Source: Paraburkholderia acidicola
GTDB lineage: Bacteria; Pseudomonadota; Gammaproteobacteria; Burkholderiales; Burkholderiaceae
NCBI RefSeq assembly: GCF_002362315.1
Contig: NZ_MTZV01000004.1
Location: 1,364,001-1,428,000, forward strand
Length of the DNA: 64,000 nt
Direction: 5' to 3'
Part shown: positions 16,309-26,355 of the stretch, piece by piece
Numbering within the stretch: the stretch's first letter is position 1
Layout: every line of letters begins with the position of its first letter
Notes under the pieces: model-generated
Seen by the model: the letters and a program-made list of their open reading frames with translations, nothing else
Told to the model about the DNA's origin: nothing
The model's database searches: none
Made by a program: the position numbers and the translations under genes

Positions 16309-16533
16309 TCAACCCTGTTGAGGAAGATGCGCAAGTGCTTTTTGAGCGTCAGGGAAATGCTCCTTCGCCTCTTCCAGAGTTAGAAAATAGGGAGCGCGGG
16401 CTTCCGCAACGATCTCCAGTAGCTGTCCACAATTCTTGCACCGGTACAACTCCGCGTGCCTCTCAACGTTGATCCCCAGATACTCGTAATTTGAGCTGGT
16501 GCCGCCGAAACTACGACATTTCTCGCATGCCAT
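16309..16533 (-). CDS. Candidate immunity protein for the Rhs toxin
   Basis: 74 residues, MACEKCRSFGG at the N-terminus and LYRCKNCGQLLEI near residue 30, so two CxxC pairs that probably bind zinc. The ATG shares one base with the rhs stop (TGATG) and its AAGGAG site lies inside the end of rhs, so toxin and candidate immunity are translationally coupled. The position right behind a variable toxin tip is the standard place for an immunity gene. A paralogue follows at 15811-16008. Function is inferred from position only. Confidence 0.7.
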   Translation of the reverse strand: MACEKCRSFGGTSSNYEYLGINVERHAELYRCKNCGQLLEIVAEARAPYFLTLEEAKEHFPDAQKALAHLPQQG

Positions 16534-19500
16534 CAAAATCTCCTTATGGGAGTCCAGCTTCCGTCAGGATTCAGCTCAAAGAATACTGATCCTGGCGGCA
16601 TTGGCTGCCCACCCTGTGTCACAACTTCCCTCACGCCGCTACTCGTCCAGTCGCCAGTTGTTGAATTCTGGACACCAGTATAGCCGCCAGGGCGCCAGTG
16701 TTCGTTGGCTCCTCCATCTGTTTCCACGGGCGGTCGGACATCAACGGCATCCTTTGGAACTGCGATGCCATACATTGGTTTGCCGGTCCGGAAAGATTCC
16801 AAGACACCAGGGGCCTTGCCGGTTGCTGTTACAGCCGCAGCCCGATTGGTTACCCCTGCATAATCTTCCGTGGGGGCCAGCCATGTCGCATATCCCTTGG
16901 CCCCAAGGGTCGCATCCGGCTTGTCGTAATACTTAGGGCCTCTTTCCCCCATAAGCGAGGCGAAATACCCTTCGTGCATGCCTTTCGATAGCTTTGCGGC
17001 ATCCTCGGCTGAAAATCCAGCGTCGCGGAATGCCTTATAGCGTTCGTATCGAAGGGCACAAACAGCGAGACCTAACGGATCTCCATACTGAGACGGGTCG
17101 TCCACGTAGCTCTGCGTCCGCAACCCTCCCTTGAGTGCAATCGGATCCGGGCTGAGGTATTGTCCCGACTCTGGGTCGTAGTATCGGTTCAGGTTGTAGT
17201 TCAGCCCGGTCTCGTCGTCCGCCCATTGGCCCGGGAAACGGAGCGTCGTATCGATTCCTGCATCGTCATCGTCGTTCGCGGCACGCCTCGCCGGTAGCAG
17301 TTTGCCCCATACGGAGTACGCCGCCCGCCACACCTGCTCACCGCTTTCGTCGAACACAGCCTTCGGCAAGCCGGCCTGATCTGCCAGAATCGGATAAAGC
17401 CCTTTGTCCGTTTCCTGCGCAAATGGCGTGAAGCTACCCGGTTCGATATGCCAGGTGACCACCTGACCCGTCGTACCGTCCCGCTTCTCGATCCAACGTT
17501 CCGCGAGCGTGGGACCATCCCACAGGAATTTCACCGATTCGCCGGCGCCGACCTGCCGTTTCTCGACCCGCCGGTTCAGCGCATCGTAGCGATAGACCCA
17601 CACGCCCCGATCCGGCGTCACGGCTTTGACGAGCCGGTTAAGACCATCCCATGTGTAGCGCCAGGTTCTGGGCCGGAACCCGGGTTGGTCGACCGTCTTC
17701 TCGATGGTGCGACCACGGGCGTCATACCGGTAACGCGCATGGCCGACCTGTTCCGGCAAGCCGCCTCGAGCATACCGATGTGCATCGACGGGCGCCTGCT
17801 GACCGTGCGCAACGATATTCATCGCCGCGTCGTAGCGGAAGTGTTCAGCTGGTCGCAGCGTGCTGCCGGCAGAGATGATCTGATCGCGCGCGTCGCGCTG
17901 GTAGGTCAGCGTGTCTGCGTCGGTTTCGACCCGTTCCAGTTGCCCCACTGTGTCGTAGTGATACACCTGCCGGCTCAGCTGTTCGAGCGCGTACACAGGG
18001 TTGGTCTGCAATGCTTCGAAGGCCGCCGCCGGGCCGGCGATCTGCCGGCGAATTCTTCCCAAAGCGTCGTATTGCTGCTGCGCGACGAAGTCGCCTGCCT
18101 GCCTGCCAGTTTCTCTACCCAGACCATCGCGTTGGATCGTGAGCCCGGCCACCTGTGTCAACGCACCCAGGGCATCGTACGCATACGCTGTTGCCCGTCG
18201 CGGCGTGAGCCGCTGGGTCCGCTGTCCGTCGGCGTCGTAGACGTGCAGTAGCAGCGCTCCGTGCTGATCCTCGCCGATGAGGCGCCCGTTTGCGTCGTAC
18301 GCGAAGTGCGTCACATGGGATTCTTCGCCTTGCACTTCCGCCGTTGCTAGCCGACCTCCAGCGTCGTAGCGATAGACAAGCCGCACATCGCCGGCGTCGA
18401 CCCCAGTCACTCGATCGTAGGTGTCGTACGTGTAACGCCACTGACCACCGTCGGGCAGGGTCTTCGCAAGCAGCTGTCCAACGGCGTCCCGTTCGTAATG
18501 CGTGGCGCGGCCACCCCAGTCGACCTCCGACACAAGGTGGCCAGCCGCGTCGTACCGGTACTCGTACGATTCACTGAGGGCGTTGATTACCTTCGTGAGC
18601 CGGGTCGCGTGGTCGTACTCGAAGCGGGTTGCGTGGCCAGCCTCATCAATCGAAGCCGTCACCAGATCGAACGGGCCATAAGTCTTCTGGGTCGATCGCC
18701 CGAGCGAATCGATCCATTCCACCGGCAACCCTTCGCCGTTGTATCGCGTGCGCGACACGGATCCGTCCGGGCGTGTGACGGCCCTCAGCAGGCCACGCGG
18801 ATTGTCCAGACCATCGGCATAGTCGAAGCGGGTCAGGTGTCCGTCAGGTGAGGTTTCCTCGAGCACGCGGCCAAGCACGTCGACCTTGCGCTGGAATCGT
18901 GCACCGCCAGGCAATACGATGTCCGTGAGGCGCAACCGGTCGTCGTAGTCGAGACGTGTCTCGCGGTTCCCCTGAATGACGCGCAGTAGTTCGCCGCGTA
19001 GCCCGTAACGATAAGCTGTCTTCGCGCCGTCCGGCTCGGTGCGCGCGATTAGCCGGCGCAGATGGTCGTATTCGAGCTTGATCTGACCGCCGCCAGGCAG
19101 GATCGCCCCAGTGAGGCGCTGCTCGTCGTCATACGCAAGCCGGATAGTCCTTCCCGACTTTTCAGCGACCGAGGTCAACTGCCCACGATCATCGTAGCGG
19201 TATTCAGTGCGGCGCCCGAGTGGATCGATCTGTGCGATCAACCGGCCGAGCTCCCACTCGGACCGCGTGCAGTGACCGAGTGGATCGGTTTCTGCAATCG
19301 CAAGGCCTTCATCGTTGTATTCGTAGATCCACTCACCATCGGCACCGGACACGCGTGTGCGGCGATGTTCGTAGACGAAGCGGCCTGTGTGATAGCCCTG
19401 TTGCGTACCCGTCTCGATGACGCGACCTTCGTCGTCGTACAGATAATGCACGTCGGTCTGGTCGGTGTCGCGCCAGCGTGTCATCCAGCCGTGCGTGTTG

Positions 19501-21140
19501 TACTCGTAACGGAACAGACCGAACTGGAAACTTGCCACTGCGGCGAGCATCCCGCTCTGGTAACGGTATTCGACAAGCGTACGCGTTCCGCCCTCGGTGT
19601 CGTGAAGCACAATCCGTTCGGGCGAACGTTGACCACTGTGATACTGGACGTCAAGCCGGTAGCCGTCCGTGTGGGCGAGCGTGGAGAGCCGGTGGTCGAC
19701 GTCGTACCCGAACACGATCGCGTTCCCGTCCAAGTCCTGGATGCGCTCGAGGCGCGACGCCCGACCTTCCTGAAGCGGTGCGAAGATCAACAGCTTCCGT
19801 GTATCGCGATCGAGGACACGCGGCTCAAGCCGGCTCCCGATGAGCCGGTAGCGGGGCTCGCGCAGGTTGATGCCGTCGAGCGCCATTTCAGGTGCATCAA
19901 AACCGATAACCAGCCCTGCGCCATCGTGAAAACGGACGAACCGGCCTGCTTCGATAGTCAAACGCTGCGACCAGTTGTCCGACCAGCGTTCGCCCAGCAA
20001 GCCGTGATCATCCGAACGGGTGCGGTAACGCCGCTTCAGTTCCAGTGGCAACACGCCGGGAATCGCAAGATCGGTGCGAATTTCCAGCACCTCACCCGAC
20101 ACTGGATCAACCGGATCCTTGCATGTCGGCCGCGTTTCGTCCTTGACGCCACCGCGCTCCGCCGATTCTGTTGACCGGAATCTTTCACGGACTCTGCTAC
20201 CCGCGAACTTTCCGATTCCAGCTCCAATAATTGCCCCCAGAAGGCCCGCGAGAAACTCTTGCGCGGCCGTCAGTTCCGGATTTTTCGGGCCATACTGCAC
20301 GGTCGTCTTGTCGATCCAGATGCTGTTGCGCCCGGAGTTGATCTTGCCGCTGCAATGTGTTTCGTGGCCGATCCGGGCAAGCGGTAAGTCATTGACGAAA
20401 ATCGTCTTGCTGCCATCGACGATCGGCTGCGGCATATCCGAGTGATGTTCGCAGGCCACCAGATCTGTGACGCGCGCTACCTTCTTTCCCTCAAAATACA
20501 CGTCATCCGAGCCGGTCTTGATCTCGCCGCAATTGGTTCCCAGGGACTGGCTTGCCGAAGCGAGTGCGCTGCCCAAGGTCAGGCCGCCAGCCATGCACGC
20601 GCCAACGATCAGCGCACCGGCCAGGCCGCCCGTGGCGACAGTTGCGGCCACTGCCGCGCCGATCGCAACCCCGACCGCGATGCCGACCAGGATGCCCATA
20701 AACCCGCTCGAATGCGCTACCTTGTCTCCGACACAAGCGGGATGCGGGTCACCACGTCCGATGCTCAATCCGAGCCAGTCACCGGCGGACACAAATTCAT
20801 TCGATAGCCAGTCGGTCACGCCTAACTTCTGCATCGCATAGGCGCCGCCAATCGCGATCGACACCGGTAGCAGGACGGTACCAGCCGCGATAGCGCCGGC
20901 ACCCAACGCAGCAGAGCCGCTTGCCCCGCCAAGCAATGCGGTTCCCGCGGCGCCTAGCCCCGCACTTGCACCCTCAACCGCCGTCATGCCGACATCGGCA
21001 CCCAACATCGCATCGTTGACGTGCCCGTAGAACGGCTGCTCGGCGGCCTTGGCCGCGTCACCGTCCTCCAGATGCTGGATACTCTCCAGTCGGTCCTCGG
21101 CGCTACCGCTCGGCTCGTCGTAGTTCGGCGTGTCTGACAT
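16533..21140 (-). CDS. PAAR/Rhs-repeat type VI secretion effector with unrecognised C-terminal toxin
   Basis: 1535 residues. The N-terminus carries two alanine/glycine-rich membrane regions (about 50-110 and 145-200), then a PAAR-like spike domain at about 200-290 (VTDLVACEHHSDMPQPIVDG, PLARIGHETHCSGKINSGRN). The Rhs/YD repeats fill about 330-1350 and end in the conserved core RYYDPESGQYLSPDPIALKG and QYGDPLGL, where Rhs proteins are normally cut. The last roughly 177 residues (from AVCALRYERYKAF) are the variable toxin; I see no known nuclease, deaminase or ADP-ribosyltransferase signature with confidence. An EagR-type chaperone precedes it and an immunity candidate follows. It is delivered into rival cells on VgrG. 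Confidence 0.9.
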   Translation of the reverse strand: MSDTPNYDEPSGSAEDRLESIQHLEDGDAAKAAEQPFYGHVNDAMLGADVGMTAVEGASAGLGAAGTALLGGASGSAALGAGAIAAGTVLLPVSIAIGGAYAMQKLGVTDWLSNEFVSAGDWLGLSIGRGDPHPACVGDKVAHSSGFMGILVGIAVGVAIGAAVAATVATGGLAGALIVGACMAGGLTLGSALASASQSLGTNCGEIKTGSDDVYFEGKKVARVTDLVACEHHSDMPQPIVDGSKTIFVNDLPLARIGHETHCSGKINSGRNSIWIDKTTVQYGPKNPELTAAQEFLAGLLGAIIGAGIGKFAGSRVRERFRSTESAERGGVKDETRPTCKDPVDPVSGEVLEIRTDLAIPGVLPLELKRRYRTRSDDHGLLGERWSDNWSQRLTIEAGRFVRFHDGAGLVIGFDAPEMALDGINLREPRYRLIGSRLEPRVLDRDTRKLLIFAPLQEGRASRLERIQDLDGNAIVFGYDVDHRLSTLAHTDGYRLDVQYHSGQRSPERIVLHDTEGGTRTLVEYRYQSGMLAAVASFQFGLFRYEYNTHGWMTRWRDTDQTDVHYLYDDEGRVIETGTQQGYHTGRFVYEHRRTRVSGADGEWIYEYNDEGLAIAETDPLGHCTRSEWELGRLIAQIDPLGRRTEYRYDDRGQLTSVAEKSGRTIRLAYDDEQRLTGAILPGGGQIKLEYDHLRRLIARTEPDGAKTAYRYGLRGELLRVIQGNRETRLDYDDRLRLTDIVLPGGARFQRKVDVLGRVLEETSPDGHLTRFDYADGLDNPRGLLRAVTRPDGSVSRTRYNGEGLPVEWIDSLGRSTQKTYGPFDLVTASIDEAGHATRFEYDHATRLTKVINALSESYEYRYDAAGHLVSEVDWGGRATHYERDAVGQLLAKTLPDGGQWRYTYDTYDRVTGVDAGDVRLVYRYDAGGRLATAEVQGEESHVTHFAYDANGRLIGEDQHGALLLHVYDADGQRTQRLTPRRATAYAYDALGALTQVAGLTIQRDGLGRETGRQAGDFVAQQQYDALGRIRRQIAGPAAAFEALQTNPVYALEQLSRQVYHYDTVGQLERVETDADTLTYQRDARDQIISAGSTLRPAEHFRYDAAMNIVAHGQQAPVDAHRYARGGLPEQVGHARYRYDARGRTIEKTVDQPGFRPRTWRYTWDGLNRLVKAVTPDRGVWVYRYDALNRRVEKRQVGAGESVKFLWDGPTLAERWIEKRDGTTGQVVTWHIEPGSFTPFAQETDKGLYPILADQAGLPKAVFDESGEQVWRAAYSVWGKLLPARRAANDDDDAGIDTTLRFPGQWADDETGLNYNLNRYYDPESGQYLSPDPIALKGGLRTQSYVDDPSQYGDPLGLAVCALRYERYKAFRDAGFSAEDAAKLSKGMHEGYFASLMGERGPKYYDKPDATLGAKGYATWLAPTEDYAGVTNRAAAVTATGKAPGVLESFRTGKPMYGIAVPKDAVDVRPPVETDGGANEHWRPGGYTGVQNSTTGDWTSSGVREVVTQGGQPMPPGSVFFELNPDGSWTPIRRF

Positions 21141-21147
21141 CGTCGCC

Positions 21148-21570
21148 TCAGGCGGGTTCGACGAGTTTCAGGCTCGAGATCACTTCCTGCATCAGCTGGC
21201 GTTGCGACTCGCTCATCGTGCCGGGCGCCGTAAAGGTGAGCATAAGCACGACCTGGCCGTACTCGACCATCGTCAACCGCTGTTGAATCGGGGCGTGATT
21301 GTTGGTCCACGTGTACTCATGCACCCGCGCAGCGCGCCCGGACACAGTCGTCTCTTCGTTCAGTACCACGGCATACTCCGGCACCTGCTTTGCCACCTTG
21401 CGGATTTCGCTCGCGATGTACTCGTCGAATTTCATCCCCCATGGCATGCGCTCGCGCGTAATCACGAAGCTCACGCCTTCGGTTCCCGTCGCTGCCGACA
21501 CGAACACATTCATCGTCTTGTCCTGCCACTCGACCGGCAGCGCCAGTGTGCCTTCGTGCATCTGGTACAT
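21148..21570 (-). CDS. EagR-type chaperone (DUF1795/DcrB-like)
   Basis: 140 residues matching the DUF1795 fold: MHEGTLALPVEWQDKTMNVF at the N-terminus and a C-terminal GQVVLMLTFTAPGTMSES then a helix. These chaperones bind and shield the N-terminal membrane helices of PAAR/Rhs effectors and help load them on VgrG. It lies seven bases in front of rhs, whose product has such helices, and 14 bases after vgrG, so the order vgrG-eagR-rhs-immunity forms one transcription unit. Confidence 0.88.
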   Translation of the reverse strand: MYQMHEGTLALPVEWQDKTMNVFVSAATGTEGVSFVITRERMPWGMKFDEYIASEIRKVAKQVPEYAVVLNEETTVSGRAARVHEYTWTNNHAPIQQRLTMVEYGQVVLMLTFTAPGTMSESQRQLMQEVISSLKLVEPA

Positions 21571-21584
21571 GTTCGTTATCCCTG

Positions 21585-23702
21585 TTACTTGTTCTTCGGA
21601 TTGATGTCCGTGCGGGCGGCCTGTACGTTAATACTTTTGTCATCGAGGTAAATCAACGAACCGCCCTTGTACAGTTCAATGACGTTCTTCGTCATGTGCA
21701 GTACCGTACCGCCATCGCCCCCGACCTTGATCCATAGCTCCTTTGCCTCGAGCGTGTGTATGCCCTGCGGTGTCTGGTGCAGCGTGTCGCCCTGCGTGAC
21801 GACATCGGAGAGATTGCCAACCGACACCGTCGTCTTGTGATCGCCCTTGCCGACCTCGATGGTCCGATTGCCTTTCAAGACCTGCGTCTTTTGTCCGTCC
21901 TGAACCACGGTGTGCATGTCCTTCTGCGCGTGCATGTAGAGCATCTGCGCACCGTTCACGTCGCTCATCAGCATCTCGTTCGAGCCCTCACCCTTGTGAG
22001 TCTGACTCTTGATCCCCATCGTCTGGCCGCCTGCGCCGTGATACGGATTGCCCTGGTCCCCGTTATAGACGCGGCCGATGATAATCGGGTTATCAGGATC
22101 TCCCTGATTGAAGCTCACGTTGACTTCCTGCCCGATCCGGGGAATCGCGGCCGCTCCCCAGCCGTCGCCCGCCCACGGTTGCGAGATGCGTATCCACATG
22201 GAGTCCGAACCGTCCATCTTGCCGCGACGGTCCCAGATGAAATGCACCTTCACGCAGCTACCGTTGGTATGGATCTGCTCGCCCTTGGGCCCGACCACGA
22301 TCGCCGACTGTGTGCCATGAACAATCGGTTTCGGTGTCTGCCTTTCAGCACGGTACGGGATCTTCTTCGGCAGGCAGACGAAGGTATTGCGGTACGGTAA
22401 CTCGGCAGCGTGCTGTGTGTAGTCGTTCACCACCTCGTGCCGCACCTGCAGGAACACGTATTCCTGGTTGTTCGCTTCCACGGGGTGACCGGTCACGGTC
22501 GTTGTACCGGCCGTAGTCAGTCGCCTTGCGTAACCACTTCCTGTGTACCGGTGGGCCTGTGCTTCTTCCGCTTCCATCGAGTAACGCGCGTAACGGTTGC
22601 CGTCGTCGCCGTGATCGTACAGCGACTGATGTTCGTAGCGCTCTGTCTGATCCAGCAGGGCATGTTTGCTGTTTTGCGGCGAGGCGTTGACCATCATCAA
22701 TGGCGACGATGGATTCTCGTGGTTGAAGTCCTGGAACGTAACCTTGCCAACACCAAAGTGACGGCTCTCGTTGAGCCGGTCAATGCAGTTGTTGAGCTTG
22801 CTGGCGTCGCTGGTGGAGTACTGCAGCGTCTTGAGACCGTCGATCGGCTGAAACAGGTAGTTCATGTCCCCGATCGCGAGAATATGCTTGTCTTTCTCGT
22901 ATCGGTGCGTCCAGATCAGTCCTTCCTGCTCCATCAACCGTGCACAGAAGTTGTAGTACGACTCCTGGTACATCACGATATATTCGATTGGCTTGTGCGT
23001 GATCCGCAGGTCAAAAGAGAAATCGGAAAATCCGTGTTCCTGGAATATCTGCGTCAGGATTTCGCGCGCGGTCGAGTTCTGGAAAATCCGGCAATCAGTC
23101 GAGCGCGTCAGTAGCGCAAACCAGGGTACGACCGTCATCTGGTATTGCGTAACCTTGCCCGGGTTGCCGACGCGGTCGAATGACATGACATAACCGTCGA
23201 AGTACCGGAGGTCGTCCTCGTTCGGGCTTGATGCGATGATTTGCCCAAGTGCCGACTGCTTGGTCTGATGGTCCAGCTTGACCTTCACCCTCTGGCCGAT
23301 CAGATCGTCTCCCGACAGGTCGTGCTTGTGCGCCAGCAGGTCGAGGTGCATCGTCGGCAACGCATTGACGTGTTCATCAATGACCGCCGCGCTGACCAGC
23401 AGTACGTCGGGCCCAAGTGGCGTTTCGAGCGTGATGTAGCGGTTTTGCTGTGTCAGTCGGGCAGGACCGCCAGCCGCGCTGTTGATAGCGCCGGCGATTG
23501 ATTCGGGCGTTTTACCAAGCAGTGAAAAGCCCGTGTGCGCCAGCTGGACCGCGCGCTGCATGGTGTTGATCTGGCCGGCCAGCGCTCCCAGAGGACCCAG
23601 GTGACTGGCGAGACCCGAAGCGAGTGAGCCCACTCCACCAAGTGCACTGCCTATGCCCAGCGGGCTGCCGCCCGACGCATCGTTACTGGAGCCGAAACTC
23701 AT
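21585..23702 (-). CDS. vgrG: Type VI secretion spike protein VgrG
   Basis: 705 residues. Gp27-like base (RYITLETPLGPDVLLVSAAV at about 88, and YEKDKHILAIGD later), then the gp5-like OB region with the signature HFIWDRRGKMDGSDSMWIRI and SQPWAGDGWGAAAIPRIGQE, then the beta-helix. It carries a glycine/serine-rich N-terminal extension of about 85 residues before the gp27-like part, which is unusual and may be a late-added anchoring segment. It ends in NPKNK with no fused effector domain. The PAAR/Rhs protein downstream is its likely cargo. Confidence 0.95.
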   Translation of the reverse strand: MSFGSSNDASGGSPLGIGSALGGVGSLASGLASHLGPLGALAGQINTMQRAVQLAHTGFSLLGKTPESIAGAINSAAGGPARLTQQNRYITLETPLGPDVLLVSAAVIDEHVNALPTMHLDLLAHKHDLSGDDLIGQRVKVKLDHQTKQSALGQIIASSPNEDDLRYFDGYVMSFDRVGNPGKVTQYQMTVVPWFALLTRSTDCRIFQNSTAREILTQIFQEHGFSDFSFDLRITHKPIEYIVMYQESYYNFCARLMEQEGLIWTHRYEKDKHILAIGDMNYLFQPIDGLKTLQYSTSDASKLNNCIDRLNESRHFGVGKVTFQDFNHENPSSPLMMVNASPQNSKHALLDQTERYEHQSLYDHGDDGNRYARYSMEAEEAQAHRYTGSGYARRLTTAGTTTVTGHPVEANNQEYVFLQVRHEVVNDYTQHAAELPYRNTFVCLPKKIPYRAERQTPKPIVHGTQSAIVVGPKGEQIHTNGSCVKVHFIWDRRGKMDGSDSMWIRISQPWAGDGWGAAAIPRIGQEVNVSFNQGDPDNPIIIGRVYNGDQGNPYHGAGGQTMGIKSQTHKGEGSNEMLMSDVNGAQMLYMHAQKDMHTVVQDGQKTQVLKGNRTIEVGKGDHKTTVSVGNLSDVVTQGDTLHQTPQGIHTLEAKELWIKVGGDGGTVLHMTKNVIELYKGGSLIYLDDKSINVQAARTDINPKNK

Positions 23703-23874
23703 GGTTCAATCCCTTTCAGACGCCGGTGCGTCGTGCTTCCAGATTTCACCGGGCGGCCGATTAAACAGCCCGGATATACGGAGCCGTTAATGTAGGACAA
23801 CATTGAGTAAAACGAAAGGTCACGACAGTCTATTAACCAGATTTTGCAAATCGCGGGAGTTTTCAGCAGCTATG

Positions 23875-25692
23875 TCATATTAAAGGGGTAAGACCGGTCC
23901 GAGGCGGACAACGCCGGATTAACTCCCCCGTCGACGCGGATATCGTCACCAGTTGCACGAAGCTGTTTGCCGATGCGTAGGGCGCAAAAAACCGGTCCAT
24001 TACCTGAATCAGGGTGGCCACACTGCGTTCGACGAATAGCGTTTCGTCCAGTATCAATGTCACTTCCAGCCCGTGCACAAACCCTGGGAGCGGTTTGAGC
24101 GGAATCCATCGTGTGACGCGTTTGACGGCCAGCGAGACGAAAGCGTCGAACACTCGTCCATTTGCGCCAGAACGGGTCGCGAAGCGTCGGCACGCCTGCC
24201 GGATCTCGTCGATACCCTCAGGTCCCAGCCGGGTCGGATGTGGCACGAACAGGGACAGGAGCTTCCATAGCTCGCCGTGGCTGAATTTTGGCCAATGACT
24301 TCTCGTCGGCCGGCGCAACAGGACGATCGGACACTTCGCCACGTCGTTCTTCAGCGCGAGGTCGCCACCCGGAGCGCCGTACGGGCGACCAGCCGGCAGG
24401 TCTCCGTTGGTGCACAGGAGATCGATCGCCAGTTTCTGCTTCCCCGCGTCGGCGGGCTGGCCGTTGTGCTGGACGAGTATCAGCTCTGGCCGGTCACCGG
24501 GCCGGCCAGACAGCGGTAACTCACCGCCACGGCGTACCATCCAGGTCGATTCCCGTCCTGAGACGATCGAACCATGCTGCAGAGAGTGAAAGGGCGGCAT
24601 GACGGCATGGTCCTCCCGGATCTGCTGTTGCACTCCCTCCACCGACCAGACCTGCGTACCCGGCGCGGCTTCGAATGGCACGACCGGGTAGGAGGCGACA
24701 CCGGGAGCCGTCTCGACCGGCACCGCATCGTGCGGAAACAGGTTGACCACCGGCGTGCAGAACAGCTGCAGGTGTTCCTCAGATACCGATGCAAGCCGCT
24801 GGCCCATGGCCGAGTCTGGATGCACGCCGGCGATGGCCAGATGGAGCGTGATCCGGCTGCACGGTCCCGCGCTCCGTCTGAGTTGCGCCATGTCCAGATC
24901 GAGGAAATCGAACTGCTCGGGAAACGCGCAGTACTCCATCAGGAGGTGAATCGGCGCGATCGTCGCGGTGTCCGCGTCCGGACCGGGCATCACGCGGTCC
25001 GCCTCGTTAAATCCAACGCCCGTGAGTGGTATTTGCGGCAGCTTTTTCCAGCGCCCCGTGCCGTCCGGCTCGACAAATGCCTGCGTGGCGCCTAGCAGCA
25101 CACTGTCGGCAAGCGCCGCGGCAATTTCGCGTTGACCGGCCAGATAAAGCCTCACCTTGCCCGGCGCCTCCGACAGGCTCGCCTTGGGCGAAGAGGGAGC
25201 GAGCGTGATTGACAGTAACCCGGTCGTGTCGCCCGGTAGTCGTGCGTCGGTCGGTGCAAGTGTCGACGGTCCGTGGCGCACCGCTGAAATTACAAGCGGC
25301 GCGAGCGTTACATCGGCAGTCGAATAGAACCTGAATTGATCACCAGGCGTCGTGAACAGTGCGCCACGCGCAATGGCGAGCGTTTTGGTCTGCGTTCGTG
25401 GTTGAAACTGGGCGATGGCGCAGGCCGGTAAAGGTCTCAAGAACGCGCCATGCATCGACTCTATCAACGCGCGAGTGAACTCCGGCACATCGTCCTCGAG
25501 TCGGGCTGCGATTCCCGCGTTCATCAGTGCCGCACTCTCCAGCATCCGCTGGATGTGCGGATCGTCCGAGTGCTCGCCCGCAATGCTCAGGCGCGCTGCG
25601 ATTTTTGGAAACTGCCCGGCAAAGCCCTGCATTGACGCGCGCAGTAGTCCGAGTTCCCGTTCGTAATACGGCAGCAGGTTTTCCGGCTCCAT
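23875..25692 (-). CDS. tssF: Type VI secretion baseplate protein TssF
   Basis: 605 residues, family length. The N-terminus MEPENLLPYYERELGLLRAS and the following FAGQFPKIAARL and DDPHIQRMLESAALMNAGIA are typical TssF (VasA) motifs. TssF joins TssK, TssG and TssE to form the baseplate wedge around VgrG. None of the other structural genes (tssB, tssC, tssE, tssG, tssK, tssM) is in the window, so this is a detached tssF next to a vgrG/rhs block. A gap of 172 bases separates it from vgrG. It may serve a system encoded elsewhere. Confidence 0.9.
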   Translation of the reverse strand: MEPENLLPYYERELGLLRASMQGFAGQFPKIAARLSIAGEHSDDPHIQRMLESAALMNAGIAARLEDDVPEFTRALIESMHGAFLRPLPACAIAQFQPRTQTKTLAIARGALFTTPGDQFRFYSTADVTLAPLVISAVRHGPSTLAPTDARLPGDTTGLLSITLAPSSPKASLSEAPGKVRLYLAGQREIAAALADSVLLGATQAFVEPDGTGRWKKLPQIPLTGVGFNEADRVMPGPDADTATIAPIHLLMEYCAFPEQFDFLDLDMAQLRRSAGPCSRITLHLAIAGVHPDSAMGQRLASVSEEHLQLFCTPVVNLFPHDAVPVETAPGVASYPVVPFEAAPGTQVWSVEGVQQQIREDHAVMPPFHSLQHGSIVSGRESTWMVRRGGELPLSGRPGDRPELILVQHNGQPADAGKQKLAIDLLCTNGDLPAGRPYGAPGGDLALKNDVAKCPIVLLRRPTRSHWPKFSHGELWKLLSLFVPHPTRLGPEGIDEIRQACRRFATRSGANGRVFDAFVSLAVKRVTRWIPLKPLPGFVHGLEVTLILDETLFVERSVATLIQVMDRFFAPYASANSFVQLVTISASTGELIRRCPPRTGLTPLI

Positions 25693-25865
25693 CAGTACGC
25701 TCGCTTCGGAGTATTCAAGGCATGTTCCCGAGTTTCAAGGGTAACGGCCGGTAATTGTAACCGGCGCCTGTTGCGGAGCGGTCTATGCGAAACGCTCGGG
25801 CCCTGACCGGCATCTGTCGACGCTTGCGGCGCGTTTTTTTCCGTCGCGGTGATTCTCGTGAAATA

Positions 25866-26105
25866 GCAGCGCGCGCACCAGTGGCCCTGCGTGATCGTAT
25901 TGGGCGTCGCGAGCCACCGATGACCGTGTGCGCATTCCCATTCCAGCCTCGTCGAGCTGTTCACGTAGACTCGGGAAGCGCACCGGCCGCCGCGTTCCGC
26001 CTCAACCTGATGCATGCGATCGATGCCGAGCTTCGCGCGTTCGCGACTGCAGATCGCCCACCAGTGCCCCACAACGGTCGACGATGGGAGAGCAAACCAG
26101 CGGTG
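25866..26105 (-). pseudogene. Remnant of a zinc-ribbon repeat protein
   Basis: Two tandem copies of a treble-clef-like unit can be read: a decayed one with HRWFALPSSTVVGHWWAICS and an intact one with LEWECAHGHRWLATPNTITQ then GHWCARC. The pattern W-x-C-x-x-G-H-x-W then GHWCxxC is found in zinc-ribbon proteins, some tied to nucleases. In the first copy the expected cysteines have become other residues. No believable start or further domains are seen, so I treat it as a fragment. Confidence 0.45.
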
Positions 26106-26309
26106 GCTCACCACCGCCACGCGCGTAGCGACGATCACCGGCGCAACGCCGCCTGGTTCGGTACCGGTTTCGCGATCAAGCAGCGAGCCCGGGACGAGGC
26201 GATGAAGCTGGTTGCCTGAATCCATGTCCATGACGTTATCCGGCCCGGCCACGCTCTGAACTGAGCCATCGCTTTCGAAGCACACAAATGGCGCTTGCCA
26301 GTTACATAT

Positions 26310-26326
26310 AAATCATGTCATGATTT
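26310..26326. promoter_or_regulatory. Perfect 17-base palindrome, candidate operator
   Basis: AAATCATG-T-CATGATTT forms perfect 8-base arms around a single T, 30 bases before the small ORF that precedes the methyltransferase-like gene. The surrounding AT-rich stretch (TTACATATAAATC) looks like promoter sequence. It may bind a regulator encoded elsewhere. Confidence 0.4.
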
Positions 26327-26355
26327 TTCAATCAAATCTCTGAACCCCGAAGACC

